A stretch of DNA of 64,000 nt from Nodosilinea sp. E11 (GCF_032813545.1 NZ_CP136520.1:4954001-5018000), one strand, 5' to 3'; shown: positions 53,236 through 63,338, counted from the stretch's first letter. The notes: generated from the letters alone by a model not told the origin. Made by a program: numbers and translations.

Positions 53236-53766
53236 ATGCTAACCTTTGCCACCCCCGCCGACGAGACCCAGGCCGCCCAGCTCATGCAGCCCTGCCTGAT
53301 TCGCGTCGTTGACAACATTCGCAAGCACACTGAAACCCTCGACTGGCGCAGCGAATACCTAGAGCAGGTGCGCTGGCCGGGCACTGCCACCGCTGAGCAG
53401 CGCCAGCAGGTGCGCGATTTGGCCGCTCAGCTCGAAGGAGCATCCCCCCAGCAGGTCGAAGTGATTCGTCAGCAGTTGAGTCAGCTGCCCACCCCTACCC
53501 CGGCCTACGAACTGCGCCTGACCCAGGGCGACGCCGCTGCACCCACTCGCACCGCTACCCTTGATCTGTGGGAACTGTGCTTTGAGGTCTGTTTTGACCA
53601 CTACCACCCCCAACAGCCGGTTGCGGTCGATACCGCGCTTTTGTTTGAGGACGGCGAAATCAACTGGTTGGTGCTCGACGAAAAGGCGAAAGCTCGGGTA
53701 GAACGGGCCATTGACCAGGCCACAGCGGCGGTTTCACCAGGGCCATACGGCACAATAGAGCAGTAG
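53236..53766 (+). CDS. Conserved cyanobacterial protein of unknown function
   Basis: A 176-aa cytoplasmic protein. The N-terminal ~90 residues are helical (QPCLIRVVDNIRKHTETLDWRSEYLEQVRWPG), and the C-terminal part includes LDLWELCFEVCFDHYHP and LFEDGEINWLVLDEKAKARVERAI. There is no membrane span. It is recognisable as a conserved hypothetical protein of cyanobacteria, with no assigned role. Confidence 0.8.
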   Translation: MLTFATPADETQAAQLMQPCLIRVVDNIRKHTETLDWRSEYLEQVRWPGTATAEQRQQVRDLAAQLEGASPQQVEVIRQQLSQLPTPTPAYELRLTQGDAAAPTRTATLDLWELCFEVCFDHYHPQQPVAVDTALLFEDGEINWLVLDEKAKARVERAIDQATAAVSPGPYGTIEQ

Positions 53767-53767
53767 T

Positions 53768-53792
53768 GTTCTCTCTAGAGGGTTCTCTCTAG
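53768..53792. repeat. Short direct repeat
   Basis: GTTCTCTCTAG occurs at 53768-53778 and again at 53782-53792, immediately after a stop codon. No function is evident. Confidence 0.6.
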
Positions 53793-53930
53793 GCCTAACT
53801 CCCACCCCGACCTGAGGCGATGGCCAGCAGATGCCAGGGTTTACCTGCCAAGACCAACCGCTGTGGCGTTGCCCACCACCGGGGAGAACCGAGTCACAAG
53901 CTTGCTTTTAGTCTGTTTTAGCCATAAATC

Positions 53931-54773
53931 ATGCTCGATCTGCACAGTCACACCACCTTCTCAGACGGCTCCCTGACGCCGACGGAGTTAGTCGCTGCCG
54001 CCCTAGAGTCGGGACTTCGGGCGCTGGCTATCACCGACCATGACACCCTAGCTGGGTGGGATGAGGCAGAGCTGGCGGCTGGCGATCGCCTGGAGGTGGT
54101 GCCGGGGGTAGAGCTGAGCACGGTGGAAGGGGGCCGATCGCTCCATATTTTGGGCTTTTATCCCAACCGCACGGCCCTTGAGCCACCCCTCAGCCAGCGC
54201 CTGGCGGGTCGCCGCCGCCGTGCCCAACACATGGTCGATAAGCTTGGCGAATTGGGTTATCCCATCGAACTGCCGCCCATGGGGGGCAATATGGCCCCTG
54301 GTCGGCCCCACTTGGCGGCGGCACTGGTTAAGGCGGGCCACGCCGAGTCAAAACGAGAGGCCTTTGATCGCTGGCTGGGCGATCACGGCCCCGTCTTTGT
54401 GCAGTACGAAAAGTTTTCGGCGGCTGAGGGCATTCAGCTCTTGCGCGACTGTGGTGCAGTACCGGTGTGGGCGCACCCGCACCTGTTTAAGGGATCAACG
54501 GTGACGGCCCTGCTGCCCCAGCTAGTCGATGCCGGGCTGATGGGGGTCGAAGTCTACCATCCTCACCACAGCCCTAGCGATGTGCGGCGGCTAGAAGACT
54601 ATTGCCGCAGCCACAATCTGGTGATGACCGGCGGCAGCGATTACCATGGGCCAGCAGAAAACAGCAAGCGCGATCGCAAAGCCCCGGCCCCGGCTACTCT
54701 CAACCAACTGCACCTGCCCCTAGACCTGCTAGTCCCCTTAAAACAGGCGGCGGCGACCCTCTCTCACCCATGA
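53931..54773 (+). CDS. PHP domain phosphoesterase
   Basis: A 280-aa PHP-fold protein of the TrpH/RNase AM type; such enzymes hydrolyse nucleotide or oligonucleotide 5' phosphates using a trinuclear metal site. Metal ligands are visible in LDLHSHTTFSDG (His5, His7), ITDHDTL, VPGVELS, VWAHPHLF and TGGSDYHGP. The stop codon TGA overlaps the ATG of the next gene (ATGA), which indicates translational coupling. Confidence 0.95.
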   Translation: MLDLHSHTTFSDGSLTPTELVAAALESGLRALAITDHDTLAGWDEAELAAGDRLEVVPGVELSTVEGGRSLHILGFYPNRTALEPPLSQRLAGRRRRAQHMVDKLGELGYPIELPPMGGNMAPGRPHLAAALVKAGHAESKREAFDRWLGDHGPVFVQYEKFSAAEGIQLLRDCGAVPVWAHPHLFKGSTVTALLPQLVDAGLMGVEVYHPHHSPSDVRRLEDYCRSHNLVMTGGSDYHGPAENSKRDRKAPAPATLNQLHLPLDLLVPLKQAAATLSHP

Positions 54774-57700
54774 TTGAACCGACCTTTGAAACCCTCTGGC
54801 AGGCCCTAGCAGGTATTTTGAGCTTCAGCCCTGAGGCCTTTCTAGCCCTGCGCCAGTTTCCAGACGATACCGTAGACGCCCTGGCCCTGGTGGTGGTGTT
54901 CGTGGCAGGGTTTTCCCAGGCGGTGGCCCAAAGCATTATTTTGTTTGTTAACCAGGTCAAGCCTCTGCGGTTTGTGCTCAGTCTGGTGCTGGCGGCGCTG
55001 CTGTTCGTGGCAGGCTATCTGTTTTGGGCGCTGAGTATCTGGCTGGCTAGCCGCTGGTTTCTAGAACAGTCGATTAGCTGGCAGGCGGTGACCGACGCCC
55101 TCGCTTTTAGTTATTTACCGCTGGTGTTTAGTTTTTTGGGTGCTATGCCCTACCTAGGAGTGCCCGTTCTGCGGCTGCTCTGGGTCTGGAACTTGCTGGC
55201 GGTGGTGGTGGGGTTTGCGGTGTTGGCTAACCTCAGCGCCCCTCAGGCAATGGGCCACGTCGGGTTGGGCTGGGTAGTGCTGCTAGTGCTTCAACAGACC
55301 GTGGGACAGCCAATTGTTAACCTGGGCCGCTGGCTAGCTAACCATACAGCCGGAGTCAAGCTGGTGATTAACCGGGGTCAGCTCAAGACCCTGATTGCCG
55401 CCAATCCCCTGGGGCCAAACCCAGCGGAATCGATCGCCAAGCGATCCTCATCGGCGGCCACGAGCCTCCCTCCCCTGCCCTCGCCCCCTAAGCCTGGTTT
55501 AACCCCGCCGCCGTCCTCTGATCTGTCGCCATCGACCTTGGCAGATATTGCCCCCCGTCGCTTCTCGCGGCGATCGATCTTGGCATCGCGGCAGCTGACC
55601 TTACTGGGCATCTATGTAGGGTTGGCAGGATTGGCGCTGGTGGTCGCCCTCAGCCTAGAGCCCCTGCGGGCCATGATCACCACCGGGCATGGTCAGAGCC
55701 GCACGGCCCGCTGGCTGGCTGACTTGCTCTGGATTGGGGCGATCGCCCTGGTGGTGGCGGCCATGCTCGCTCCCCTAGAGGCCCTGGGCTGGTGGGCTGG
55801 CTGGTATGGCGACGGTGTCGATACCCGCCACCCCGAGCGGCTGAACGACCCCGTCGCCACCCCCTCGCCCCGGCGGCGGTTTATTGTTTACCTCGACGGC
55901 ATTAACCAGGCCACCGCCGACTACCAGCCCACCGTGGCCCGTTACCTCGATCATCTGAGCGACCAGTTGCCCGCCGATATTGCTCTGGTCAAGGGGCTGA
56001 TTCCTTACTCGGTACTCAACCGATCGCTCACCCAAGACCGGCCCCTGGCCTTCTTCTGGCGCGGCATAGAAGCCCTGACCCAGCGGCTTGGCCCCTGGGT
56101 GGGAATGATTATCAACCTGCGTAATATTTTGATCGTGGCGGTTTCCGCCGACCAGCGCTTTGGGCCCATTTATAATCAGGGTGTTGCCCAGCGGGTGTAC
56201 GAAAGCCTCATCCGTCAGGGCTACCCTCCGACCGGCGGCATTCCCCTCACCCTAATTGGCTACAGCGGCGGCGGGCAGATTGCTATGGGCATTTTGCCCT
56301 TTCTTAAACAGGCGCTAGGGGCACCCATAGAGGTAATCTCGTTGGCCGGAGTGATCAGCGGCAACAGTCGCGCCCTAGAGGCCGAGCAGCTTTACCACTT
56401 GGTAGGTACCCAAGACCGAGTCGAACGGTTGGGGCCAATTATGTTTCCTCGCCGCTGGGCGATCGCGCCCCTGTCTTACTGGAACCGAGCCAAGCGTAAA
56501 GGCAAAATCAGCCTGGTTTCCCTAGGCCCAGTGCGTCACCAGGTGCCCGGTGGTGTGCTCGACGACCAAGCCTTTTTACCTGATGGTCGTAGTCATCTGC
56601 AACAGACCCTAGACCTAACCCTCGATATTTTGGTCGGTGACCTGCGCCAACACCTCGACTTACAAAAAATTCAGGTGGTTAACCTCGGTAACTACTACCA
56701 TTTTCAAGCTGCTCCCTTTAACCACCCCAGCTACTACCTGGTGCAGCAAACCTTGGCCGCACCGGAGTATCGCCCCGTGGGCCAATGGCTAGGGCGACTG
56801 GTGCTACCTGAGCTAGACCAGCGCGCCGACCTCGATGGCGTGTGGCTAGAACTGCTGCATACACCGCCCGCCTACCGAGACTGGCTGGGGCAGCGGGTGC
56901 TGCTGCGCTGGCAATATCCTAAGGACCTCAACCAACGCTTGCAGACCGTTAGCCGCGACATTCACTTCAGTGCCGAGGCCGAAGACTCGCACCGCCAGGG
57001 GCTAATTTTGCCTACCCGCCTCAACCACTGGCGACTGGTCACTCCCCTTGAATCGCTGGCCGGAGCCCGCCCCGTCGACGATGTCATCGTTAAACTGCCC
57101 GACCCAGTCAGCGTTGGGGGGGGCTTCGACCGAGGCCCCAACCAGCGTCACCCACTCACCCTCACGATCGCCCACGAACCGATCCAAATTGCAGGACTTT
57201 ACTACGCCCTGGTGCAGTTTCTCGGTCCTGTAGAGGAAGGTCTGGAACGCTATCGAGTGGTGCACTACAACCCGGCGACGAAAGCCTTTGATGGCTTTCA
57301 AGAAACCGTGCGGCTGCCGCTGGTGATACCCGACGGAGATGGCATTGCCCCCTCGACTAATCGCGATCTGGAGCGATCGCTCCTCAATACCGCTGGCTGG
57401 TATATCCACGGCGCTCAGGCCCATGACGGCGAGTTTGTAGTGCAGGCCCTGCGGCCCCGCTGTCTGTTTCAGCTGCGGCCCGATCACATTGTGACTAGCG
57501 CCCGTCAAGGACGACAATACCTGCGCCGTGAGTCGTGGGCCAATTTAGTGGCCAAAAAAGGCACCACTGAGTCAGTGCTGATTGACCCCAAAGCGAAGGA
57601 TGCCCAGGCGGCGATCGCTCAGTGGCAGCTAGGCGACCAGGCTCTGCTGGTGCATGTCTATGGCGGCATTGGTGGCGAACAGCGCGAGCCCGCCGCCAAA

Positions 57701-58471
57701 GGGCCGATTTACTTTGGCCACTTTGCCTACGGCATCGCCACTGTGGTGCGTGAACCTCTCACCCAAGAGCTTCAGTTTGACATTCATTACCACCAGGTCT
57801 ATACCCACAACCGGCGCGGGCTGATTGCAGGCACCCTCGATTGGTCGCTGTATATGGGCGATCGCCAGTGGGGGTTTATGGGCACTCGGCCCGTATCCGA
57901 CATCCTAATTAAACTCCCTGCCTATACCGAACCCTTCGACTTCAAGGGTGTTCCCTGGGCCGCCCTTGACGACCTCCGCATAGAGCTAGAACTGATGACG
58001 GCCCGCTACCGTACCGGTGATGGCACTGGCGTTACCTACGTCGGCCCAGCCAACAACTGCGCCCAAGACTCAAACCAAGCCATGTATGCCAGTGCCGCTC
58101 ATCTAGAGGCCTCAGTCCTAGCCCATCGAGCCACTCTCAAAGCCTGGGAAGCCGACAATCCCCACCAAGCCCAGCAGTTTCAGCAGTTGCTAAAACTGCG
58201 CCGAGACATTCAGCGCCAGCTATTGCCCTTAGGCAGTGCCCGCGCTGATTGGGCTCACGAACATGAATCCCTTGGCAGTAATCTCTCCGACTACCCGCTT
58301 AAAACCCTGGGGCGGGGTTTGCTGAGCTGGCGCACCATGCTGCCGCGTAAAGCTAGTGACACCATAACTCAACTCTGTCTGCGCCATGGCGCGGCCCTAT
58401 GGGTACTGCGCACCAACCAAATCGGCGGTCACGATCCCGCTATCGAGCCGCTTGCCCCCCTAACCCTGTAA
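54770..58471 (+). CDS. 1,233-aa multidomain membrane hydrolase
   Basis: Domain order: residues ~1-190, a Yip1-like membrane domain with about five spans; ~270-340, two more spans; ~365-640, an alpha/beta-hydrolase domain (RRFIVYLDGINQATADYQP, nucleophile elbow LIGYSGGGQIAMG with Ser499, VISLAGVISGNSR, YHLVGTQDRVERLG); ~690-950, a C-terminal domain unknown to me; ~960-1110, a region with HFAYGIATV (His984) and YVGPANNCAQDSNQAMY (Cys1097) that might be a cysteine-hydrolase fold; and a helical tail. ATG 54770 overlaps the PHP stop. Similar long proteins in cyanobacteria are sometimes labelled CAAX protease-like, but I see no supporting motif. Function is unknown. Confidence 0.85.
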   Translation: MIEPTFETLWQALAGILSFSPEAFLALRQFPDDTVDALALVVVFVAGFSQAVAQSIILFVNQVKPLRFVLSLVLAALLFVAGYLFWALSIWLASRWFLEQSISWQAVTDALAFSYLPLVFSFLGAMPYLGVPVLRLLWVWNLLAVVVGFAVLANLSAPQAMGHVGLGWVVLLVLQQTVGQPIVNLGRWLANHTAGVKLVINRGQLKTLIAANPLGPNPAESIAKRSSSAATSLPPLPSPPKPGLTPPPSSDLSPSTLADIAPRRFSRRSILASRQLTLLGIYVGLAGLALVVALSLEPLRAMITTGHGQSRTARWLADLLWIGAIALVVAAMLAPLEALGWWAGWYGDGVDTRHPERLNDPVATPSPRRRFIVYLDGINQATADYQPTVARYLDHLSDQLPADIALVKGLIPYSVLNRSLTQDRPLAFFWRGIEALTQRLGPWVGMIINLRNILIVAVSADQRFGPIYNQGVAQRVYESLIRQGYPPTGGIPLTLIGYSGGGQIAMGILPFLKQALGAPIEVISLAGVISGNSRALEAEQLYHLVGTQDRVERLGPIMFPRRWAIAPLSYWNRAKRKGKISLVSLGPVRHQVPGGVLDDQAFLPDGRSHLQQTLDLTLDILVGDLRQHLDLQKIQVVNLGNYYHFQAAPFNHPSYYLVQQTLAAPEYRPVGQWLGRLVLPELDQRADLDGVWLELLHTPPAYRDWLGQRVLLRWQYPKDLNQRLQTVSRDIHFSAEAEDSHRQGLILPTRLNHWRLVTPLESLAGARPVDDVIVKLPDPVSVGGGFDRGPNQRHPLTLTIAHEPIQIAGLYYALVQFLGPVEEGLERYRVVHYNPATKAFDGFQETVRLPLVIPDGDGIAPSTNRDLERSLLNTAGWYIHGAQAHDGEFVVQALRPRCLFQLRPDHIVTSARQGRQYLRRESWANLVAKKGTTESVLIDPKAKDAQAAIAQWQLGDQALLVHVYGGIGGEQREPAAKGPIYFGHFAYGIATVVREPLTQELQFDIHYHQVYTHNRRGLIAGTLDWSLYMGDRQWGFMGTRPVSDILIKLPAYTEPFDFKGVPWAALDDLRIELELMTARYRTGDGTGVTYVGPANNCAQDSNQAMYASAAHLEASVLAHRATLKAWEADNPHQAQQFQQLLKLRRDIQRQLLPLGSARADWAHEHESLGSNLSDYPLKTLGRGLLSWRTMLPRKASDTITQLCLRHGAALWVLRTNQIGGHDPAIEPLAPLTL

Positions 58472-58729
58472 ACAAACCCACGTCATCATTTCGTTAAGTA
58501 ATGTAAACGTAAAGGTACAGTAAATCCTGTTTCAGGAACTTTATACCTTCCTTATGGATCTGTTATTACAGGACTAGTAAATATACGTAGATTATATATA
58601 GGCTGCTGCGGTACGGATTCTGTACCTGACTTCGGTAGTCATCTTGCAAGAATGCCAGTTGACCCGTCTATCTACCACTATCACGTTATCAAGACCTAGA
58701 GACCAACGAGCTGTTACTGCGGTTATGCC

Positions 58730-60364
58730 ATGCTGAACGTCAGCAAATTTGCCCGTCGAAACCAAGGGCGCGTTGTCTCTGGAGCCGTGGGGCTAGTTTC
58801 GCTCATTGCCACTGCCCTGCTGGGCTTGCCAGCCCAAGCCAGCGTGCCCCTCACCCGAGCTGAGGTAGCTGCACTGCGGAATCGGGTTGAGCTATTGCCC
58901 CGCGGTCGAACCGCTCGACCGGCTCGCATGGCAGACCTTTTAGCCGCCGGCGATGCTCTCCGCACGGCCCCAGCGTCCCAAGCCGACTTGCGGTTTAACG
59001 ACGGTTCTTTGGCTCGGGTGGGTGAGCGGGCGACCTTTCGGTTTGTGCCCAACACCCGCAACTTTCGGTTGACCAACGGCACCGTCTTGCTGCTGATTCC
59101 GCCAGGGCAGGGACGCACCAATATACAAACCCCCAGTGCGGTTACCGGTATTCAGGGGTCAGCGGTGGTGGTGCGCTACATTCCTGAACGCGACCTCACC
59201 TTGGTGATGGCTCTGACCAACAACCCTACTGGGCCGATGACCATTACCGCGAGTGGCTGTGGCGCAGGTGGTGACGAAACCTGCACTAGCAGAGAATACT
59301 CCCTCTATGGCGGGCAAATGGCCCTGATTCAAAATAATCAGGTGCAGGTGGTCGAGTTTGACTTACCGCAGTTTTACCAGACCAGTCCTTTGGTCGATGG
59401 GTTAGAGCTAGACAACCCCAATGCTGAGTCGCCCCTGGGGCCTGCCCTAGAGCGAGTGCGCGAAGAAACCCTCGAAGCCTTAGCAGAGCAAGCGCCTTTT
59501 TCGGAGGGCATCACCCTGAATCCTGCTTTCATTGGCATGGATGCCTCTAGCGCGATCGCCAGTGAGCAGCCCTGGCTGCTGTCTCCCGCTGAGGTTGGGG
59601 TGTCACCGCTGTCGCCGATTAGTGTTGTGCTTACGCCCAGCAATTCTCTAGTCACCACCATTACTCCCCCCCAAGGTGTTGAAGCGCCGGCGATCATAGG
59701 TGGCGATACCCCCAATCCAGGTAGAAACCCTGGAGTGAACCCCAATCCTGGGGCGAATCCTAACCCTAATCCCAACCCCAACCCCAATCCTGGGGCGAAC
59801 CCTAACCCTAATCCCAACCCCAACCCCAATCCTGGGGCGAATCCTAACCCCAATCCCAATCCTGGGGCGAACCCCAACCCCAGGCCCAACCCCAGTCCCA
59901 GTCCCAGTCCCAACCCCAACCCTGGGGCGAATCCTAATCCCAATCCCAACCCTGGGGCGAATCCTAATCCTAATCCCAATCCCAGTCCCAACCCTGGGGC
60001 GAACCCTAACCCCAACCCCAGTCCCAGTCCCAACCCTGGGGCGAACCCTAACCCTAATCCCAATCCCAACCCTGGGGCGAATCCTAATCCCAATCCCAAC
60101 CCTAATCCCAATCCCAACCCTGGGGCGAATCCCAACCCCAACCCCAACCCTGGGGCGAATCCCAACCCCAACCCCAATCCTGGGGCGAATCCTAACCCCA
60201 ATCCCAACCCTAATCCTGGGGCAAATCCTAATCCCAATCCCAACCCCAATCCAGGCGGACCTGGCAATGCCAACCCGCCGCCGTTTAACGGCGGTGTGCC
60301 CGCGAATCCGCCTGCTGAACCACCGCCATTTTTCCCGCCCGCTGAACCAGCCCCCGATAAGTAG
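58730..60364 (+). CDS. FecR-domain exported protein with Asn-Pro repeat tail
   Basis: A 544-aa exported protein. A signal peptide ([19 protein letters not shown]) is followed by a FecR-like domain (~45-200; [54 protein letters not shown]). A conserved stalk runs to ~residue 320. Residues ~340-508 are NPNP repeats interrupted by 13 PGAN units and a few SPSP, then a short Pro-rich end. Non-TonB FecR proteins of this kind are common in cyanobacteria, and the tail may be extended and surface-exposed. Residues 4-283 are almost identical to the next gene. Confidence 0.92.
   Translation: MLNVSKFARRNQGRVVSGAVGLVSLIATALLGLPAQASVPLTRAEVAALRNRVELLPRGRTARPARMADLLAAGDALRTAPASQADLRFNDGSLARVGERATFRFVPNTRNFRLTNGTVLLLIPPGQGRTNIQTPSAVTGIQGSAVVVRYIPERDLTLVMALTNNPTGPMTITASGCGAGGDETCTSREYSLYGGQMALIQNNQVQVVEFDLPQFYQTSPLVDGLELDNPNAESPLGPALERVREETLEALAEQAPFSEGITLNPAFIGMDASSAIASEQPWLLSPAEVGVSPLSPISVVLTPSNSLVTTITPPQGVEAPAIIGGDTPNPGRNPGVNPNPGANPNPNPNPNPNPGANPNPNPNPNPNPGANPNPNPNPGANPNPRPNPSPSPSPNPNPGANPNPNPNPGANPNPNPNPSPNPGANPNPNPSPSPNPGANPNPNPNPNPGANPNPNPNPNPNPNPGANPNPNPNPGANPNPNPNPGANPNPNPNPNPGANPNPNPNPNPGGPGNANPPPFNGGVPANPPAEPPPFFPPAEPAPDK
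59740..60252 (+). repeat. 6-nt-period Asn-Pro codon repeat with PGAN units
   Basis: A stretch of (AAY CCN) codons, broken by 13 CCTGGGGCRAAY units (PGAN), spans about 510 bases. Third positions vary (AAT/AAC, CCC/CCT), which shows it is not a freshly expanded array. One subregion carries AGT in place of AAT (Pro-Ser). Confidence 0.95.
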
Positions 60365-60471
60365 GCGTTGGCTAACGCTAAGGCTATAGTTGAGTTGGTA
60401 AGCCGATGGCTATGGCTAGGCAATGTGAGGCTAGCTACTTCAAACTGAAACTCTGTTATTGCGGTTGTGTC

Positions 60472-61764
60472 ATGGTCAATGTCAGCAAATTTGCCCGTCG
60501 AAGCCAAGGGCGCGTTGTCTCTGGAGCCGTGGGGCTAGTTTCGCTCATTGCCACTGCCCTGCTGGGCTTGCCAGCCCAAGCCAGCGTGCCCCTCACCCGA
60601 GCTGAGGTAGCTGCACTGCGGAATCGGGTTGAGCTATTGCCCCGCGGTCGAACCGCTCGACCGGCTCGCATGGCAGACCTTTTAGCCGCCGGCGATGCTC
60701 TCCGCACGGCCCCAGCGTCCCAAGCCGACTTGCGGTTTAACGACGGTTCTTTGGCTCGGGTGGGTGAGCGGGCGACCTTTCGGTTTGTGCCCAACACCCG
60801 CAACTTTCGGTTGACCAACGGCACCGTCTTGCTGCTGATTCCGCCAGGGCAGGGACGCACCAATATTCAAACTCCCAGTGCGGTTACCGGTATTCAGGGG
60901 TCAGCGGTGGTGGTGCGCTACATTCCTGAGCGCGACCTCACCTTGGTGATGGCTCTGACCAACAACCCTACTGGGCCGATGACCATTACCGCGAGTGGCT
61001 GTGGCGCAGGTGGTGACGAAACCTGCACTAGCAGAGAATACTCCCTCTATGGCGGGCAAATGGCCCTGATTCAAAATAATCAGGTGCAGGTGGTCGAGTT
61101 TGACTTACCGCAGTTTTACCAGACCAGTCCTTTGGTCGATGGGTTAGAGCTAGACAACCCCAATGCTGAGTCGCCCCTGGGGCCTGCCCTAGAGCGAGTG
61201 CGCGAAGAAACCCTCGAAGCCTTGGCAGAGCAAGCGCCTTTTTCGGAAGGCATCACCCTGAATCCTGCCTTCATTGGCATGGATACCTCTAGCGCGATCG
61301 CCAGTGAGCAGCCCTGGCTACTGGCCCCCACCGAGGCTGGGGAAGCCTCGCTGTCGCCGATTGGTAGTGCGATCGCCCCCGGTGACGCTTTGCTTCCCTT
61401 CAGTGGGCAAGGACAGGGCGTAATCGGTAATATTCCCCCTATGGAAGGGAATAGAGGAGACATTCTTACTCCCATCGGGAATACCGGTATTGGTATAGGC
61501 GGCAGCAATGGCATCGGCATTGGTGTGGGCGGCACCAGCAATGGCATCGGTATTGGTGTGGGCGGCACCAGCAATGGCATTGGTATTGGTGTGGGCGGTA
61601 CTGGCAACGGCAACGGCAACGGCGGTATTGGTAATGGCATCGGTATTGGTGTGGGCGGTACTGGCAATGGCAACGGCTTGGGCCTGGAGGAGCAGGCTGA
61701 ACCTTTGCTAGACCAGGTTGAACCTTTGCTGGAACAAACGCCGTTTGTTTCTACTGAGCTGTAG
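60472..61764 (+). CDS. FecR-domain exported protein with Gly-rich tail (tandem paralogue)
   Basis: A 430-aa protein beginning [18 protein letters not shown]. Its first ~280 residues (signal peptide, FecR domain, stalk) are nearly identical to the preceding gene; at the DNA level I count nine differences over about 830 nt, two changing an amino acid (N11S and A272T). The C-terminus is different: 11-residue repeats [11 protein letters not shown] (three to four copies), NGNG stretches and an end with [16 protein letters not shown] 60472 matches the paralogue start. About 20 nt of upstream leader is duplicated as well. Confidence 0.92.
   Translation: MVNVSKFARRSQGRVVSGAVGLVSLIATALLGLPAQASVPLTRAEVAALRNRVELLPRGRTARPARMADLLAAGDALRTAPASQADLRFNDGSLARVGERATFRFVPNTRNFRLTNGTVLLLIPPGQGRTNIQTPSAVTGIQGSAVVVRYIPERDLTLVMALTNNPTGPMTITASGCGAGGDETCTSREYSLYGGQMALIQNNQVQVVEFDLPQFYQTSPLVDGLELDNPNAESPLGPALERVREETLEALAEQAPFSEGITLNPAFIGMDTSSAIASEQPWLLAPTEAGEASLSPIGSAIAPGDALLPFSGQGQGVIGNIPPMEGNRGDILTPIGNTGIGIGGSNGIGIGVGGTSNGIGIGVGGTSNGIGIGVGGTGNGNGNGGIGNGIGIGVGGTGNGNGLGLEEQAEPLLDQVEPLLEQTPFVSTEL
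61500..61680 (+). repeat. 33-nt repeat encoding [11 protein letters not shown]
   Basis: Units of GGCATCGGCATTGGTGTGGG followed by CGGCACCAGCAAT, three to four copies with some base changes, and shorter GGCAACGGCAAC insertions. In frame throughout; encodes the Gly-rich tail of the second FecR protein. Confidence 0.9.
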
Positions 61765-61909
61765 AAGATCGGTAGAAGCTAGCTGGCGCAAGGCTTTTTG
61801 CTGTTAGTTATCTGTTAGTTAACAGTGGGTCTGAAGGGCCGGTGTGCTGTGACACATCAAGGCCTCCCTGCTTTAGGCTAAACGTGGCCATTACCGACAG
61901 TGCTATTCC

Positions 61910-63091
61910 ATGCTGAGCCAGATCAAATCTATTGTTGAGACCATTGCACCGCGTTTAGTTGAGATTCGCCGTCACCTCCACAGCCACCCCGAACTCAGCG
62001 GCCAAGAGTATAAAACAGCGGCCTATGTGGCTGGGGTGCTTTCCTCCTGCGGGCTGAGGGTGCAGGAGCTGGTGGGCAAAACAGGGGTGGTGGCGGAGTT
62101 GCCGGGCGACCTTGACTCTAGAATCTTGGCCATTCGAGCCGATATGGACGGCCTGCCCATTGCTGAGCGGGTAGAGCTGCCCTTTGCCTCTACCCAGACC
62201 GGCATTATGCATGCCTGTGGCCACGATGTGCACACCACCGTGGGGCTCGGGACGGCCATGGTGCTGGCGCAGCTCGGTGTGCCCATGCCGGGTACCACTC
62301 GGTTTTTGTTTCAGCCCGCTGAAGAAACGGCCCAGGGTGCCCGCTGGATGATTGAAGACGGGGTGATGGCAGGGGTATCGGCAATTTTGGGACTGCATGC
62401 CTACCCTTCTGTACCAGCGCGGGCGATTGGGGTGCGCTATGGAGCCCTCACCGCTGCCGCCGATGACTTAGAACTGGTGATTGTGGGCGAGTCGGGCCAC
62501 GGAGCGCGCCCCCACGAGGCTATTGACGCGATTTGGATTGCGTCCCAAGTGATTACGACCTTGCAGCAGGCGATTAGCCGCACCCAAAACCCGCTGCACC
62601 CGATTGTGCTGACCATTGGTCAAATTCAGGGCGGTCGTGCCCCCAACGTGATTGCCGACACGGTGAAATTGCTGGGCACAGTGCGATCGCTCCATCCCGA
62701 CACCCGTAACCACCTGCCCCAGTGGATTGAGTCGATTGTTGCCGGGGTGTGCCAGCCCTACGGAGCCAAGTATGAAATTAACTATCGGCGGGGAGTGCCC
62801 TCGGTGCTCAATGACCCCACCCTGACTGAGCTAACGGCTCGCTGTGTCAGCGAAGCGTTGGGTAACGAATACCTACAAATCATTCATGAGCCCTCCCTAG
62901 GAGCCGAAGATTTTTCGCTCTACCTAGAGCATGCGCCGGGCACAATGTTTCGCTTGGGGGTAGGCTTTACCGATCGCCCCGTGAACTACCCCCTGCACCA
63001 CCCTAAATTTGAAGTCGATGAGTCTGCGATCGCCGCCGGGGTGCTCACCATGGCCTACGCCAGCTATCGCTACTGGCAGCTCCCCACTTGA
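61910..63091 (+). CDS. M20 family amidohydrolase
   Basis: A 393-aa metal-dependent hydrolase of the M20D group (N-acyl amino acid, hippurate or IAA-conjugate hydrolases). Features: RRHLHSHPELSGQEYKTA, IRADMDGLPIAE, MHACGHDVHTTVGLG, FQPAEETAQGA with adjacent metal-binding Glu, and the C-terminal SLGAEDFSLYLEHAPG. Cytoplasmic. Two hairpins follow and may terminate transcription. Confidence 0.95.
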   Translation: MLSQIKSIVETIAPRLVEIRRHLHSHPELSGQEYKTAAYVAGVLSSCGLRVQELVGKTGVVAELPGDLDSRILAIRADMDGLPIAERVELPFASTQTGIMHACGHDVHTTVGLGTAMVLAQLGVPMPGTTRFLFQPAEETAQGARWMIEDGVMAGVSAILGLHAYPSVPARAIGVRYGALTAAADDLELVIVGESGHGARPHEAIDAIWIASQVITTLQQAISRTQNPLHPIVLTIGQIQGGRAPNVIADTVKLLGTVRSLHPDTRNHLPQWIESIVAGVCQPYGAKYEINYRRGVPSVLNDPTLTELTARCVSEALGNEYLQIIHEPSLGAEDFSLYLEHAPGTMFRLGVGFTDRPVNYPLHHPKFEVDESAIAAGVLTMAYASYRYWQLPT

Positions 63092-63189
63092 CCAAGCTGA
63101 TTTTGACCGGCTCAACGGCTTGGGGTTCAAGGTTGGTGGTGCAAGATGCCAGGCTGGTCCTAAATCTGAAACCCTGAATCCTCACTTAC

Positions 63190-63230
63190 CCGTCATCTTT
63201 GGCTTGACGGTCTACCAAACGGTAGTTGTT
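63190..63230 (+). terminator. Two successive hairpins after the M20 gene
   Basis: CCGTCA (63190-63195) with TGACGG (63205-63210), then CTACC-AAAC-GGTAG (63212-63225) followed by TTGTTT. A plausible but weak terminator. Confidence 0.5.
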
Positions 63231-63338
63231 TAAGTGTGGAGGGGCAAGAGACTTAGCCTGCCCTGGGCCAGAACACCTCCACGGTTTCACCCCAGAGCCC
63301 AAAACTTCGATAGACTGATTGATTTGCGTGCTACCCCT

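Noticed and set aside
54602-54769. 56-codon N-terminal extension of the 1,233-aa protein
   Set aside because: It overlaps the PHP gene in another frame; the ATGA junction at 54770 is the natural start.
59374-60507. Long minus-strand open frame of Gly-Leu repeats across the first FecR gene
   Set aside because: It is the complement of the Asn-Pro codon repeat, which lacks stops in several frames; the plus-strand gene has the signal peptide, domain and paralogue.
61116-61673. Minus-strand Pro-rich open frame across the second FecR gene
   Set aside because: Shadow of the Gly-rich repeat; no start signal or domain.
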